This document shows, in pieces, positions 9,658 through 19,016 of a stretch of 64,000 bases of DNA. This stretch comes from Nocardia stercoris. Its GTDB lineage: Bacteria > Actinomycetota > Actinomycetes > Mycobacteriales > Mycobacteriaceae. Position 1 is the stretch's first letter. Each line of letters opens with the position of its first letter. The notes below the pieces were generated by a model that ran no database searches, was not told the DNA's origin, and was given only the letters and a program-made list of their open reading frames with translations. Position numbers and translations under genes: made by a program. Location of the stretch: positions 1-64,000 of the forward strand of contig NZ_RFFH01000007.1 in assembly GCF_003696265.1 (NCBI RefSeq), given 5' to 3'.

Positions 9658-10890
9658 ATGTCGGACGCACTGATCATCGGCGGCTGCCGAACTCCCGTCG
9701 GCCGTTACGCGGGCGCGCTCTCGGGTATTCGGCCGGACGACCTGCTCGGCAATACAATGAAGGCAGCCTGCGCAAAGGTCGGAGTTCCACTCGAGGCGAT
9801 CGAGGACATCCACGCGGGTTGTGTGAACGTGGCCCATGAGGGTATGGGCGATATCGCCCGATGGGGAGCGCTGGCCGCCGGTTTCCCCGACTCCGTTCCC
9901 GCGATCACGGTCAATCGGTACTGCGCCTCTTCCCTGTCCGCCACGATCTCGATCTCGCACGCGATCCGCAGTGGCGAGCTGTCTGTGGGTATCGCCGCAG
10001 GTGTCGAGTCGATGTCCCGATCGGGTTGGGCGTTGATGAAGGGCGACGCTCCGTTCATGCCTCGCGGCCCGCAGTTCATTCTCGACACCATGTGGTCCGG
10101 TGCCGGCGGCCCTCCCAACCCGAACCTGCTCGCGCGCAACGCCTACATCGACATGATGATGACGGCGCAGAACGTGGCAGATCTGTACGGACTCACGCGC
10201 GCGGACGTCGACGCGTTCGCCTTGCGGTCGCACACCAGGGCCCTGGCTTCCCGCGACTCCGGCCGGTTCGCTCTGGAGATCCATCCCGTCGAGATTCCTG
10301 GGACTCGCAAGTCCCCAGCGGTTCTCGTCGAACACGACGAGAGCATCCGCGAGACCTCGGCGGAGAAGCTCGCGGCACTGCCGACCCTTCCCGACACCAC
10401 GGTGATGACCGCCGGGAACTCCTCGCCGTTGAACGACGGTGCGAGCGCACTCGTTCTCGCGAGCGAGAAGGGCGCCGAGGAACTCGGCGTACAGCCCATG
10501 GCGCGCGTTGTCGCGTCCGCGGTGTACGCGCTCGACCCCAAGGTGATGGGAATCGCGCCGGCGTGGGCGATTCCGAAGGCACTGCACCGCGCGGGCCTGC
10601 GGCCTGCGGACATCGATATCTGGGAAATCCACGAGGCCTTCTCGGCGCAGGCCCTCGGCGTGTTGCGCGAGCTCCCGAGGCAGCTGGACGGATTCGAAGT
10701 GCCGGACGAGAAGCTCAACCTCAACGGTGGCGCCGTGGCGATCGGCCACCCGTTCGGTTCCTCGGGCGGCCGCTACGTACTCACCCTGGCCACCGAACTC
10801 CAGCAGCGCGGTGCGCGATATGGAGTAGCTGGAGTATGCGTGGGATCCGGTCAAGGTGTCGCCATCGTGATCGAGAACTTGATGCGCTGA
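9658..10890 (+). CDS. Thiolase (acetyl-CoA acyltransferase family)
   Basis: This 410-residue protein has the full thiolase layout. The nucleophile is Cys89 in NRYCASSLSA, followed by the EIHEAFSAQAL segment, the catalytic His in GGAVAIGHPFGSSGGR, and the second Cys in CVGSGQG. It either cleaves 3-ketoacyl-CoA or condenses acetyl-CoA units in the cytoplasm. An AGGAGG site lies 8 nt before ATG 9658. It stands alone, ended by a strong hairpin, so nothing ties it to the PKS cluster. Confidence 0.9.
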   Translation: MSDALIIGGCRTPVGRYAGALSGIRPDDLLGNTMKAACAKVGVPLEAIEDIHAGCVNVAHEGMGDIARWGALAAGFPDSVPAITVNRYCASSLSATISISHAIRSGELSVGIAAGVESMSRSGWALMKGDAPFMPRGPQFILDTMWSGAGGPPNPNLLARNAYIDMMMTAQNVADLYGLTRADVDAFALRSHTRALASRDSGRFALEIHPVEIPGTRKSPAVLVEHDESIRETSAEKLAALPTLPDTTVMTAGNSSPLNDGASALVLASEKGAEELGVQPMARVVASAVYALDPKVMGIAPAWAIPKALHRAGLRPADIDIWEIHEAFSAQALGVLRELPRQLDGFEVPDEKLNLNGGAVAIGHPFGSSGGRYVLTLATELQQRGARYGVAGVCVGSGQGVAIVIENLMR

Positions 10891-10950
10891 CCGGCTGCCC
10901 CGATCAGGCTGAGCGGAAGGAATATTCGCGTCGAGCGCACGATCTCCGCA

Positions 10951-10992
10951 CCGCCTCGTGCGGTGGATCCGACGGTCCACCGCACGAGGCGG
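10951..10992. terminator. Strong bidirectional terminator
   Basis: A perfect 17-bp inverted repeat (arms 10951-10967 and 10976-10992, 8-nt loop) lies between the stops of the convergent thiolase and secreted-protein genes. Stem length and position make it a very likely terminator for both. Confidence 0.85.
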
Positions 10993-11000
10993 CGACACGA

Positions 11001-11729
11001 TCACGGCTTGGGGGCCGGGGTGAACGGTGCGTCGATGGTGGTGAAGTACTGGATCGCGGCGGCGACCAGGATCGGTGCGGTGACCAGGACCGCGCCGACC
11101 AGGGCACCGAGTGCCCCGGTGGTGGTGGCGCCGACGATGCACGCGGGCAGACCGGTGACGAGGCTCGCGGCGGTGGTGCCGACCGGGCCGACCAGGGTGC
11201 CGATGGCGCCGGCCGGGATCCCGGCCACGCCGGCGGCCGCGACGCAGCCGAACAGCGCGCCCACGATGGTCCCGAAGGTGCCGCCGGCCACGGCCGCGAC
11301 GCCGACGGTGGACGCCAGCCGGTTCCAGGCCGAGACCTCGCGGTCGTAGGGTGTCTGCCACGGCGCCTGCTGCTGGAACGGCAGGTCGATGTCGTGCAGG
11401 GTCGCGTGGTCCTGGTCGATCTCCGGGGTCAGGGTGGCGGTGTCGCCGTCGATGGCGACGGCGATCGGGAACGAGAGCTGGTCGACGGCGACGGTCAGCG
11501 GTGTACCGGAGACGACGACGCCGTCCGCGTTCTCGATCTCGAGTTTGTTGTCGTCCGCGAGGAAGCTGCCGTTGTGGATCCGGACGGTCAGCGTGCCGTC
11601 GGCCACGCCGGCCTGGTACGTGACCGCATCCGGTGCCGCGGCGACCGGATCGGCGTGGACGGTGCCGGCCGCGATTCCTACCGCGACAACGGCGAGTGCC
11701 GCAGACACGGCGAGTTTGTTCTTACGCAT
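11001..11729 (-). CDS. Secreted Gly/Ala-rich protein with signal peptide
   Basis: This 242-residue protein starts with a classic signal peptide, MRKNKLAVSAALAVVAVG, with probable cleavage after TVHA. An ~80-residue beta-rich domain follows, then a hydrophobic Gly/Ala stretch (about residues 130-225) full of GxxxG-type spacing that may insert in a membrane. No enzyme motif is seen. ATG at 11729 has an AAGGAAT ribosome site; the longer upstream frame is unlikely. The protein resembles in layout the secreted protein at 62701-63207. Function unknown. Confidence 0.75.
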   Translation of the reverse strand: MRKNKLAVSAALAVVAVGIAAGTVHADPVAAAPDAVTYQAGVADGTLTVRIHNGSFLADDNKLEIENADGVVVSGTPLTVAVDQLSFPIAVAIDGDTATLTPEIDQDHATLHDIDLPFQQQAPWQTPYDREVSAWNRLASTVGVAAVAGGTFGTIVGALFGCVAAAGVAGIPAGAIGTLVGPVGTTAASLVTGLPACIVGATTTGALGALVGAVLVTAPILVAAAIQYFTTIDAPFTPAPKP

Positions 11730-12017
11730 TACGCTATTCCTTGCTCGATTCGAACGGACCGATAGCGCGGTCGATTCCGCGCTCATCCGGATCGGTTGAC
11801 GACCGGCGGTTCCGATAATGAGAATCGTTGAATACAGAAATTGCGGTAATGGTTGAAATCAGCTTGCGCCGATCTCCATAGAAGTGAAGTCGTAAATTCA
11901 TATCGACACCACGAATCATCATGTGTGGCAGTGGTATCCACGAACAAATGGCGCACGTCATCGCGAACAGTGGGGTGAATGAATGCGCATTTCCGGGAAG
12001 CGAATTCCCGAGCGGGA

Positions 12018-13763
12018 TCACAGGCGGTGTGATGCGGCGAGCAGAGCTCGCGTGTAATCGTTTCGCGGTTCGTCGAATATTTCGGCCGCCGGCCCGTATT
12101 CCACGACCCGCCCCTCGTGCAGGACCGCGAGATGCGTGCACAGTCGGCGCGCCACGGCCAGATCGTGGGTGATGAAGATCAGGGCGGTGCCGGTCTCGAT
12201 CCGGATCTGTTCGAACAGATCCAGGATCTGCGCTCCGATGGTGACATCGAGCGCCGACACCGGCTCGTCGGCGACGATCAGTTCGGGTTCGACGGCCAGC
12301 GCGCGGGCGATCGCGACCCGCTGCCGCTGTCCCCCGGACAGTTCCGCCGGGCGGCGGCTCCGAACCGCCGGTTCGAGCCCTACGGCGGTGAGCAGACCGT
12401 CGATCCGGCCCGCGCGCGTCCGCCGCACGGGCAGGGCCTCACCGATGATGTCGGCGACGGCCCAGCGAGGATCGAAGGCGCTGAGCGGGTCCTGATCGAT
12501 GAGCTGGATCCGGCGCCGTAACGGCCGGCGTTGCCGCTCCCGCAGCGCGCTCCACGGGCCGCCCGCGTAGCCGACGGTCCCGGCATCCGGGATGAGATGG
12601 GCGAGTGCGAGGGCCGCGAGTGTGCTCTTCCCGGAACCGGATTCGCCGATGATGCCCAGCGCCTCACCCGGATACACCTGTAGCGAGACCTCGTCGACGG
12701 CGGTGCGCGACCGTCCGTTCGGCGCGCGGTATCGGTATGTCACCGAACTGAATTCCAGCAGCGGAGTCTCGCCGTGGGCCGGGGCGAGCGGCACCGGGAC
12801 CGCGGCCGTGACCGGCTCTCGATGCTCCGCGGGGTGCAGGCAGCGCACGGTTCGCCCGTCCTCGAGTTCGATCGGTGCCGGAAGCGCTTCCCGGCACCGA
12901 TCCTCGGTGAGCGGGCAGCGGCCGGCGAACGGGCAACCGGTGCTCGCCGGCGCGGACCACGGCCGGGTCCCGGCCCGATGGCGCAGGCCGTCGACCCGGG
13001 GCGCGGCGGACAGCAGCTCCGCCGTGTACGGGTGCGCTGGGGCGGCGAGAACCGCTGCCGCGGAACCGTGTTCGACCACCACGCCGGCGTACATGACCGC
13101 GACCGTGTCCGCCAGCGTCGCCACCACGGCCAGGTCGTGGCTGATCAGCAGAATCGCGGTGCCCGCGTCCCGGTGGTCGCGCAGCAGATCGAGGATCTGC
13201 GCCTGCACGCCGACATCCAACGCGGTGGTCGGTTCATCTGCGATCAGCAGGTCGGGCCGCCCCGCGATGGCCGAGGCGATCAGGGCGCGCTGCCGCAGCC
13301 CACCCGACAGCTCGTGCGGGAACTGCAACAGTCGCTCCTCCGGATCCGGAATGCCGACGCGGTCGAGCAGATCCAGCACCGCGTCGTCGAGTTCCTCGGG
13401 CCGGACCAGGCGGTGCACCTCCAGCGGCTCGGCGACCTCGTGTCCCACCCGCCGCAGCGGGTCCAGCGACGTCAGCGCGTCCTGGAGTACCAGTGCGATC
13501 CGCCGTCCGCGCAGGGCACGCCACTGCCGCCGGGACAGGGTGAGCAGCGCGGTGCCGTCGAGCTCGAGCCGTTGCGCACGCACGGTCGCGCGCGGACCGG
13601 CGAGTCCGAGCAGGGCCCGTGCGGTGACGCTCTTGCCGGACCCGGACTCGCCGACCAGGGCCAGGCAGTGGCCGCGGTCGAGCTCGAGGTGCAGGTCCCG
13701 GACCGCCGGCGTTCCGGCGAAGTCAACGGCGAGTCCACGGACCCGCAGTAGTGGTTCGGTCAT
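12018..13763 (-). CDS. ABC transporter, fused double ATPase (DppD-DppF type)
   Basis: This 581-residue protein has two complete ABC ATPases in one chain. Domain 1 has Walker A GESGSGKS, signature LSGGLRQR and Walker B LLIADEP. Domain 2 has GESGSGKS, LSGGQRQR and LIVADEP. A Cys-containing oligopeptide-ABC linker (CPFAGRCPL) lies between them. It powers a peptide/nickel-type importer. The start ATG at 13763 has a GGAG site and overlaps the permease stop by 4 bp (ATGA). It is the last gene of a four-gene operon. Confidence 0.9.
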   Translation of the reverse strand: MTEPLLRVRGLAVDFAGTPAVRDLHLELDRGHCLALVGESGSGKSVTARALLGLAGPRATVRAQRLELDGTALLTLSRRQWRALRGRRIALVLQDALTSLDPLRRVGHEVAEPLEVHRLVRPEELDDAVLDLLDRVGIPDPEERLLQFPHELSGGLRQRALIASAIAGRPDLLIADEPTTALDVGVQAQILDLLRDHRDAGTAILLISHDLAVVATLADTVAVMYAGVVVEHGSAAAVLAAPAHPYTAELLSAAPRVDGLRHRAGTRPWSAPASTGCPFAGRCPLTEDRCREALPAPIELEDGRTVRCLHPAEHREPVTAAVPVPLAPAHGETPLLEFSSVTYRYRAPNGRSRTAVDEVSLQVYPGEALGIIGESGSGKSTLAALALAHLIPDAGTVGYAGGPWSALRERQRRPLRRRIQLIDQDPLSAFDPRWAVADIIGEALPVRRTRAGRIDGLLTAVGLEPAVRSRRPAELSGGQRQRVAIARALAVEPELIVADEPVSALDVTIGAQILDLFEQIRIETGTALIFITHDLAVARRLCTHLAVLHEGRVVEYGPAAEIFDEPRNDYTRALLAASHRL

Positions 13764-14566
13764 CGAGATCTCCCATCGTCCACGCGGGTGCCCAGCGCCC
13801 GCCCGGCCACGCTGATCGATAGCACCGTCGCGGTCACGGCGAGCGCCGGGAACACGGCCGGCGCCCAAGCCACCGACAGGTAGTCGCGCGACTGCGCCAG
13901 CATCGAACCCCATTCGGGGGTAGCGGAATCAGGTCCCAGGCCCAGGAAGCTCAGCGAGGCGCCGACGATAATCGCGACGCCGATGTTGGGCACCACGACC
14001 CCCATCAGCGGCAGCAGCACGTTCGGCACGATATGCACGAGCGCGACCTGCCAGGTCGGGCGGCCCAGATCGGTGGCCGCCCGCACGTAGGCGAACCGCC
14101 GGACCAGGTGCGCGCGGATGCGCACCAGCCGGGCGAAACCCGGCGCGAGGGCGACCGTGACCGCGATCGTCATGTTCCAGCGGCCCGGCCCCAGCGCGGC
14201 CACCATCAGCAGCGCCAGCAGCAATGTCGGGAACGACAACAGCACATCGGCTGTCCGCATGGCGAGCTGGTCGGTCACCCGCCCGCCCAGCGCCGCCACC
14301 AGCCCCCAGCCCGTCCCCACCAGGGTCGCCAGCACGGTTCCCCCGACGCCCACCAGCAGCGACGCCCGCGTGCCGTACACCACCCGGGCGTAGACGTCGC
14401 GCCCGAGCCAGTCGGTGCCGAAAACGTGTACGGCACTGGGACCGTGCAAGGCGGCACCGGGATCGATGCGGTCCGGGGAACCCGCCAGCACACTGGGCGC
14501 TACCGCCGCCAGCACCGCGACCACCAGCACCGCGAGCGCCACCGCGGCCGCGGCCCGCGCGGTCAT
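13760..14566 (-). CDS. ABC importer permease, DppC type
   Basis: This 268-residue permease has an N-terminal helix, the family segment HVFGTDWLGRDVYARVVYG and about five further helices. An EAA-like loop is present (AATDLGRPTWQVALVHIVPN). It forms the transmembrane channel with the DppB-type partner encoded immediately upstream; the start and stop share one base (TGATG). Confidence 0.9.
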   Translation of the reverse strand: MTARAAAAVALAVLVVAVLAAVAPSVLAGSPDRIDPGAALHGPSAVHVFGTDWLGRDVYARVVYGTRASLLVGVGGTVLATLVGTGWGLVAALGGRVTDQLAMRTADVLLSFPTLLLALLMVAALGPGRWNMTIAVTVALAPGFARLVRIRAHLVRRFAYVRAATDLGRPTWQVALVHIVPNVLLPLMGVVVPNIGVAIIVGASLSFLGLGPDSATPEWGSMLAQSRDYLSVAWAPAVFPALAVTATVLSISVAGRALGTRVDDGRSR

Positions 14567-15522
14567 CAGGCCACCTCCCGGATCCGCGGGTCGATGACCC
14601 GGTACGTGACGTCGAGCGCGATGCCGATCAGAGAGAACACGGCCGCGGTGAGGACGACGACCCCGGTCACGACCGGATAGTCCCGGGCGCGGACCGCATC
14701 GACGAGCAGCTGCCCGAGGCCGGGGCGCGCGAACACGTTCTCCACCACCACGACTCCGCCGAGCAGATTGCCGAGCATCCAGCCGGACAGCGTGAGCACC
14801 GGAGCGGCGGTGTGCCGCAACGCGTGCCGGATCCGGACCCGGAGCTCACCGGCGCCGCGGGCGCGGGCGGTGAGGGTGAACGGCTGCGCCAGCGCCTGTT
14901 CGATCCCGTCGCGGGCGACCTGCGAGAGCATGGCCGCCGTGGCGAGCGCCAGCGTCACCCACGGCAGGACGAGACCGCGAATTCCGTTGTCCCCGATCAC
15001 CGGGAACAGGTGCCAGTGGAACGAGAAGAGCGCGAGCAACCCGATCCCGAGCGCGAAGGTCGGGACGGACATCAGCAGGAACTCGGTGGTGCGGGCGACC
15101 GCCCGCGGTCGCCGTCGGCCCGAGGTGAGCAAGGCGGTCGTGAGGGCCAGCGCCAGACCGGACGCCAGCCCGCCGATCGCGACTTCCACAGTCGGCCAGA
15201 GCCGCTCGGCCACGGCGCTCAGGACGGGCCGGTGCTGCTGGTAGGAGGTGCCGAGGTCGCCGCCGGCCAGTCGCTTCAGGAACCCGGTGTACTGCACCAG
15301 GATCGGTCGGTCGAAACCGTACTCGGCGCGGATCTCGGCCAGCACCTGCGGTGAGGTCCGCGCGGCCACCCCGCCCGCGATGGCGCGTGCGGGATCGCCC
15401 GGTATCAGATGTAATCCGATGAAGGCCGCCGTGGCGACGCCCCATACGACGACGACGGCTTGCAGGATCCGGCCGGCCAGCCAGCGGAGGCTGCCCGGTC
15501 CCTGGGTCAGTTCGCGAGCCAT
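14566..15522 (-). CDS. ABC importer permease, DppB type
   Basis: This 318-residue permease begins with a hydrophobic helix and carries the family segment LIPGDPARAIAGG. A periplasm-facing loop includes GDLGTSYQQHRPVLSAV, and an EAA-type loop RIRHALRHTAAPVLT follows. It overlaps the substrate-binding protein gene by 16 bp, which indicates co-translation. Confidence 0.9.
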   Translation of the reverse strand: MARELTQGPGSLRWLAGRILQAVVVVWGVATAAFIGLHLIPGDPARAIAGGVAARTSPQVLAEIRAEYGFDRPILVQYTGFLKRLAGGDLGTSYQQHRPVLSAVAERLWPTVEVAIGGLASGLALALTTALLTSGRRRPRAVARTTEFLLMSVPTFALGIGLLALFSFHWHLFPVIGDNGIRGLVLPWVTLALATAAMLSQVARDGIEQALAQPFTLTARARGAGELRVRIRHALRHTAAPVLTLSGWMLGNLLGGVVVVENVFARPGLGQLLVDAVRARDYPVVTGVVVLTAAVFSLIGIALDVTYRVIDPRIREVA

Positions 15523-17195
15523 GTGTCGTAGAACCTCGGATAGGTCTGCGCGTCCCAGGTCACACCGCGGATCGAGGTCGAGACACCGTAGGACGCCACC
15601 GCGCTGTAGATCGGGACGACGAACGTCTGCTTCAGCACCTCGTGCTGGACGGAGGCGTAGTCCGCGGCGGCCCGGCCGGCGTCGGTGGTCACGTCCGCGT
15701 CCGTCAGCCAGCCGTCGATCTGCGGTGAATTCACCAGGGCCATATTCGATCCCGAATGGGCGAAGGTATTCGTCGAGAAGAACGCGAACCGCAGGACGTC
15801 CGGGGTGGGGCTGACGGAATTACCGTCGACGATGTCGTAGTCGCCACCGGACAGATAGCGTTCGATATAGGTGCCGGTCTCGGCATCCGGCCGCTGGATC
15901 TCGATGCCGACGTCCTTGGCCTGGGCGCGGATACCGTCGGCGACGACCGTGCGCTGGTCGCGTTGACCGTCGATCCAGTTCGGCCACACCAGCGACAGCC
16001 GGGCGCCGTTCTTCACCCGGTAGCCGTCGGAGTCCACCTGGTTCCAGCCCGCTTGATCGAGTAGGTGTTTCGCCGCGGCGGGATCGTAGGTGGGCAGTTC
16101 GCTGCCGGCGGTCGGGTCGTAGTCGGCGGTGGCACGGCTGATCGGGCTGTCGGCCACCGGGTAGCGGCCGAAATAGATGCTGCCCACCAGTTTCCGGACG
16201 TCGATGGCCGCGGCGAGCGCGCGCCGGACGGCGGGATCGCGTAATGGTCCGTGGGTCTGGTTGAGGTAGAGGCTGTAGGTCAGCCCGGGCGACTCGACGT
16301 CGTGCAGGGCCAGGCCGGACCGGCCCTGCAGCGAGTTCGCGGAGACGGGCGGCACGCCGTTGATCCCGTGCAGCTCACCGCTGGTGAGCGCGCCGACGCG
16401 GGTCGAGTCCTCCCCGATGAAGTCGAATTGGAGTCGGTCGAGGTAGGCCGGGCCGGTGTGCGCGGCGCCGGTGGGTGGCGAGTCGTAGCCGTCGTACCGA
16501 ACCAGGATCTCGCTGTGCCCCGGATCGTTTCGGTCGAACCGGAACGGACCGGTGCCGACCGGCCGGTAGTCGGCCTCGCCGGCGGCCAGGGCCTTCGGGC
16601 TCTGGATGCCCAGGCCGGTGGTGGACAGCGCCGAGAGGAACGGGCGGAACGGCTGTTTCAGCACGACGTCGACGGTGTGGGTGTCCACGATCCGGGTCTC
16701 CTGGTAGGCGGCGAGCAGGGACGACGACGAGGTGGACTTCGTCTTGGGGTCGAGGATGTGGTCGAAGGTGGCGACGACGGCGGTGGCGTCGAAGGGGGTG
16801 CCGTCGTGGAAGGTGACTCCCTCGCGCAGGGTGAACCGGTAGGTGCGGCCGTCCGGGGACACCGTCCAGCCGGTGGCCAGCCAGGGGCTGAAGGTATCGG
16901 GACCGGTCTGCGCGACCAGCGAGTCGAAGATGTTGCGGTCGATGAGATGGGTGACATCGGTGGACGAGCCGGCCGGGTCCAGCGATACCTGGGTGCCGGC
17001 GACACCGAAATGGAGGGTGCCGTGGTGGACCGGCGTGGCGGCGGTTCCGCCGGACCGGCCGGTCGATATCGCGGCGTATACCCCGGCCGCCACCGCGATT
17101 ACGACCACTGCGATGGCGATCCAGCGGCGGCGGGGGCCACGCAACCGGCTTTTCCGGCGACGAGGTTCGGGACCGTTCTCTTGTACATCCGTCAT
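15507..17195 (-). CDS. Substrate-binding protein of the peptide/nickel-type ABC importer
   Basis: This 562-residue SBP_bac_5-type protein has an N-terminal basic stretch and one hydrophobic helix (about residues 27-50). The mature domain has SLDPAGSSTDVTHLIDRNIF, the family segment FTLREGVTFHDGTPFDATAV, YLNQTHGPLRDPAVRRALA and VGTGPFRF. It delivers an oligopeptide, metallophore or similar ligand to the permeases. Unusually, no lipobox Cys follows the helix, so it may stay as an N-anchored protein or be cleaved by signal peptidase I. It is the first gene of its operon and lies 79 bp after the end of the PKS gene set. Confidence 0.85.
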   Translation of the reverse strand: MTDVQENGPEPRRRKSRLRGPRRRWIAIAVVVIAVAAGVYAAISTGRSGGTAATPVHHGTLHFGVAGTQVSLDPAGSSTDVTHLIDRNIFDSLVAQTGPDTFSPWLATGWTVSPDGRTYRFTLREGVTFHDGTPFDATAVVATFDHILDPKTKSTSSSSLLAAYQETRIVDTHTVDVVLKQPFRPFLSALSTTGLGIQSPKALAAGEADYRPVGTGPFRFDRNDPGHSEILVRYDGYDSPPTGAAHTGPAYLDRLQFDFIGEDSTRVGALTSGELHGINGVPPVSANSLQGRSGLALHDVESPGLTYSLYLNQTHGPLRDPAVRRALAAAIDVRKLVGSIYFGRYPVADSPISRATADYDPTAGSELPTYDPAAAKHLLDQAGWNQVDSDGYRVKNGARLSLVWPNWIDGQRDQRTVVADGIRAQAKDVGIEIQRPDAETGTYIERYLSGGDYDIVDGNSVSPTPDVLRFAFFSTNTFAHSGSNMALVNSPQIDGWLTDADVTTDAGRAAADYASVQHEVLKQTFVVPIYSAVASYGVSTSIRGVTWDAQTYPRFYDTWLAN

Positions 17196-17274
17196 GTTCC
17201 AATTCCAGTGCAGCCGAGCTCGTAAATCACCAATTGCGTTCTGCCCGAACATATTTCGTCAATCGAGCGGCCGT

Positions 17275-18120
17275 TCACGGCGCGAATGCGGGCGCGGACG
17301 AACGGGCCCATTCCGCGAATGTCCGTGGCGCACGACCCAGGACCCGCTCCACATCCGGACTCGGTCGCAGTTCTTCGGCCGTGGGATTTCCGAGCAGTTC
17401 CAGCACGCCCCGGGCCACCGGCTCGGGCATGGTCTCGGCCATTCCGAACAAGGCTTGCTCATAGGACAATTCGACGAAATCCACCGGTTGCCCGATCGCC
17501 GCGCCGATCGCCGCCGCCTGCCGCCGGGGAGAGACCAGTTCCGGGCCGAGCAACAGGTAGGTCTGTCCCAGATGCTCCGAATCGACCAAAGCCCGCGCGG
17601 CGACCTCCGCGATATCGGCCGGGTGAATCGTCCGCAGGCCGGTATCCGCGAACGGCGCCGCGACCGTGCGGGTCGCGCGGACCTGGGGTGCCCACGCCAG
17701 CGCGTTGGAGTGGAAACCACCAGGCCGCAGGATCGTCCAGTCCAGGTCCGCGTCCCGGACCGCGGCCTCGAAGTCGCGCAACCGCTGATGCGAGATCAGC
17801 TCCGGACGGGTGGCGGCCGCCTGGGACGACAGCAGCACGACCCGGCGCACCCCGGCGGTCTTGGCGACGTCGAGCACCTCCTGCGGGTCGACGCCGCCGA
17901 AATGCTGGGCGCCCGCGATCATCAGGAACAGCGCGTCGGCGCCGTCGAGAATCTCGCGCAGGGCCGAGCTGTCGGAGAGTTCCGCGGTGCGGTGCGGCAC
18001 TGCGGGCGGTTCGGCCGGGGTGATCCCCCGGGACACGGCGACCACCTGCTCCCCCGTGGCGACGAGGGCGGGGACCAGGACGCGGCCGACATTGCCGGTG
18101 GCTCCGGTGACAACGATCAT
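17275..18120 (-). CDS. NmrA-type NAD(P)H-dependent reductase
   Basis: This 281-residue atypical SDR has the N-terminal motif VVTGATGNVGRVLVPALV, DADLDWTILRPGGFHSNALA and the downstream HPADIAEVAARAL. NmrA/quinone-reductase-like proteins of this kind occur as tailoring reductases in aromatic polyketide clusters; the substrate here is unknown. The start has an AAGGAG site 7 nt upstream and lies 14 bp after the malonyltransferase stop, so it belongs to the PKS operon as its last gene. Confidence 0.75.
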   Translation of the reverse strand: MIVVTGATGNVGRVLVPALVATGEQVVAVSRGITPAEPPAVPHRTAELSDSSALREILDGADALFLMIAGAQHFGGVDPQEVLDVAKTAGVRRVVLLSSQAAATRPELISHQRLRDFEAAVRDADLDWTILRPGGFHSNALAWAPQVRATRTVAAPFADTGLRTIHPADIAEVAARALVDSEHLGQTYLLLGPELVSPRRQAAAIGAAIGQPVDFVELSYEQALFGMAETMPEPVARGVLELLGNPTAEELRPSPDVERVLGRAPRTFAEWARSSAPAFAP

Positions 18121-18134
18121 GATGGTGCTCCTTT

Positions 18135-19016
18135 TCAGGGTGCGGACACCGCCGCCGAGGCGACATCCGGTGCGATGCGACGGGAGAATCCGGTCAGGAC
18201 CTGGCCGGGGCCGAGTTCGAGCAGTTCGTCGTAACCGTCCGCGACGGCCCGGCGGACGGTGTCCACCCAGCGCACCGGCGCCAGCAACTGCCCGCGCAGC
18301 AGGTCGCGGATCTCGGCGGGGTCGGTGACGTAGTCGGCGGTCACCGCGCTGAGCACGGGAATCGCGGGCGGCCGGAACTCGTAGCGGTCCAGCTCGGCAC
18401 CGAAGTCGGCGGCGATGTCGGCCATGAGCCGGCTGTGGAACGGTCCGCCGACCTTCAAGCGGACGGTCTTGACCGCGCCGGCGGCCTTGGCGAGCTGTTC
18501 CAGCTCACCGACGGCGACCTCGTGCCCGGACACCACGACCTGGGTGGGCTGGTTGTGGTTGGCCACCTCCACGCTGCCGGAATCAACTGTGGCGCAGAGC
18601 TTTTCGATGCTCTCCACGTCGAGGCCGAGCACGGCGCTCATCGCGCCGGCGCTGCGCGCGGAAGCCTCGGCCATCAGTTCGCCGCGGCGGCGCACCAGCC
18701 GCAGCACCGATTCCTCGTCGAGCACGCCCGCCGCGGCCAGCGCGGTGAACTCGCCGAGACTGTGCCCGGCGACCGCGTCGGGCCGTTGCGTACGTGCCGC
18801 CAGCAGGGCCAGACTGGTCGCCACCACCGCCGGCTGGGTGACCTCGGTGGCCCGCAACTCCTCGGCTGTGCCGTCCACGCAGAGCGTGCTCAGCGGCAGC
18901 CCGAGAATCTCGTCGGCCCGCCGGAAGACCGCCGCCGCCGCCGGGTGGTCGACGATCCAGGCGGCCATCCCCGGACGTTGCGAACCCTGCCCGGGGAACA
19001 GGCCGAGGGTGTTCAT
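18135..19016 (-). CDS. Malonyl-CoA:ACP acyltransferase of the PKS cluster
   Basis: This 293-residue FabD-type enzyme has the N-terminal GLFPGQGSQRPGM, nucleophile Ser86 in GHSLGEFTALA, conserved Arg111 and catalytic His194 in GGPFHSRLM. It loads malonyl units on the cluster ACP. Most type II clusters borrow the fatty-acid enzyme, so a dedicated copy is notable. The start overlaps the stop of the preceding ABM gene (ATGA at 19013-19016). Confidence 0.9.
   Translation of the reverse strand: MNTLGLFPGQGSQRPGMAAWIVDHPAAAAVFRRADEILGLPLSTLCVDGTAEELRATEVTQPAVVATSLALLAARTQRPDAVAGHSLGEFTALAAAGVLDEESVLRLVRRRGELMAEASARSAGAMSAVLGLDVESIEKLCATVDSGSVEVANHNQPTQVVVSGHEVAVGELEQLAKAAGAVKTVRLKVGGPFHSRLMADIAADFGAELDRYEFRPPAIPVLSAVTADYVTDPAEIRDLLRGQLLAPVRWVDTVRRAVADGYDELLELGPGQVLTGFSRRIAPDVASAAVSAP

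Noticed and set aside
9658..10890. Thiolase as starter-unit enzyme of the PKS
   Set aside because: Lies 7 kb outside the operon on the other strand behind a strong terminator; sequence is that of an ordinary thiolase.
12592..13815. 407-residue plus-strand frame opposite the ABC ATPase
   Set aside because: Ser/Arg-rich shadow of a well-supported gene with Walker motifs on the other strand.
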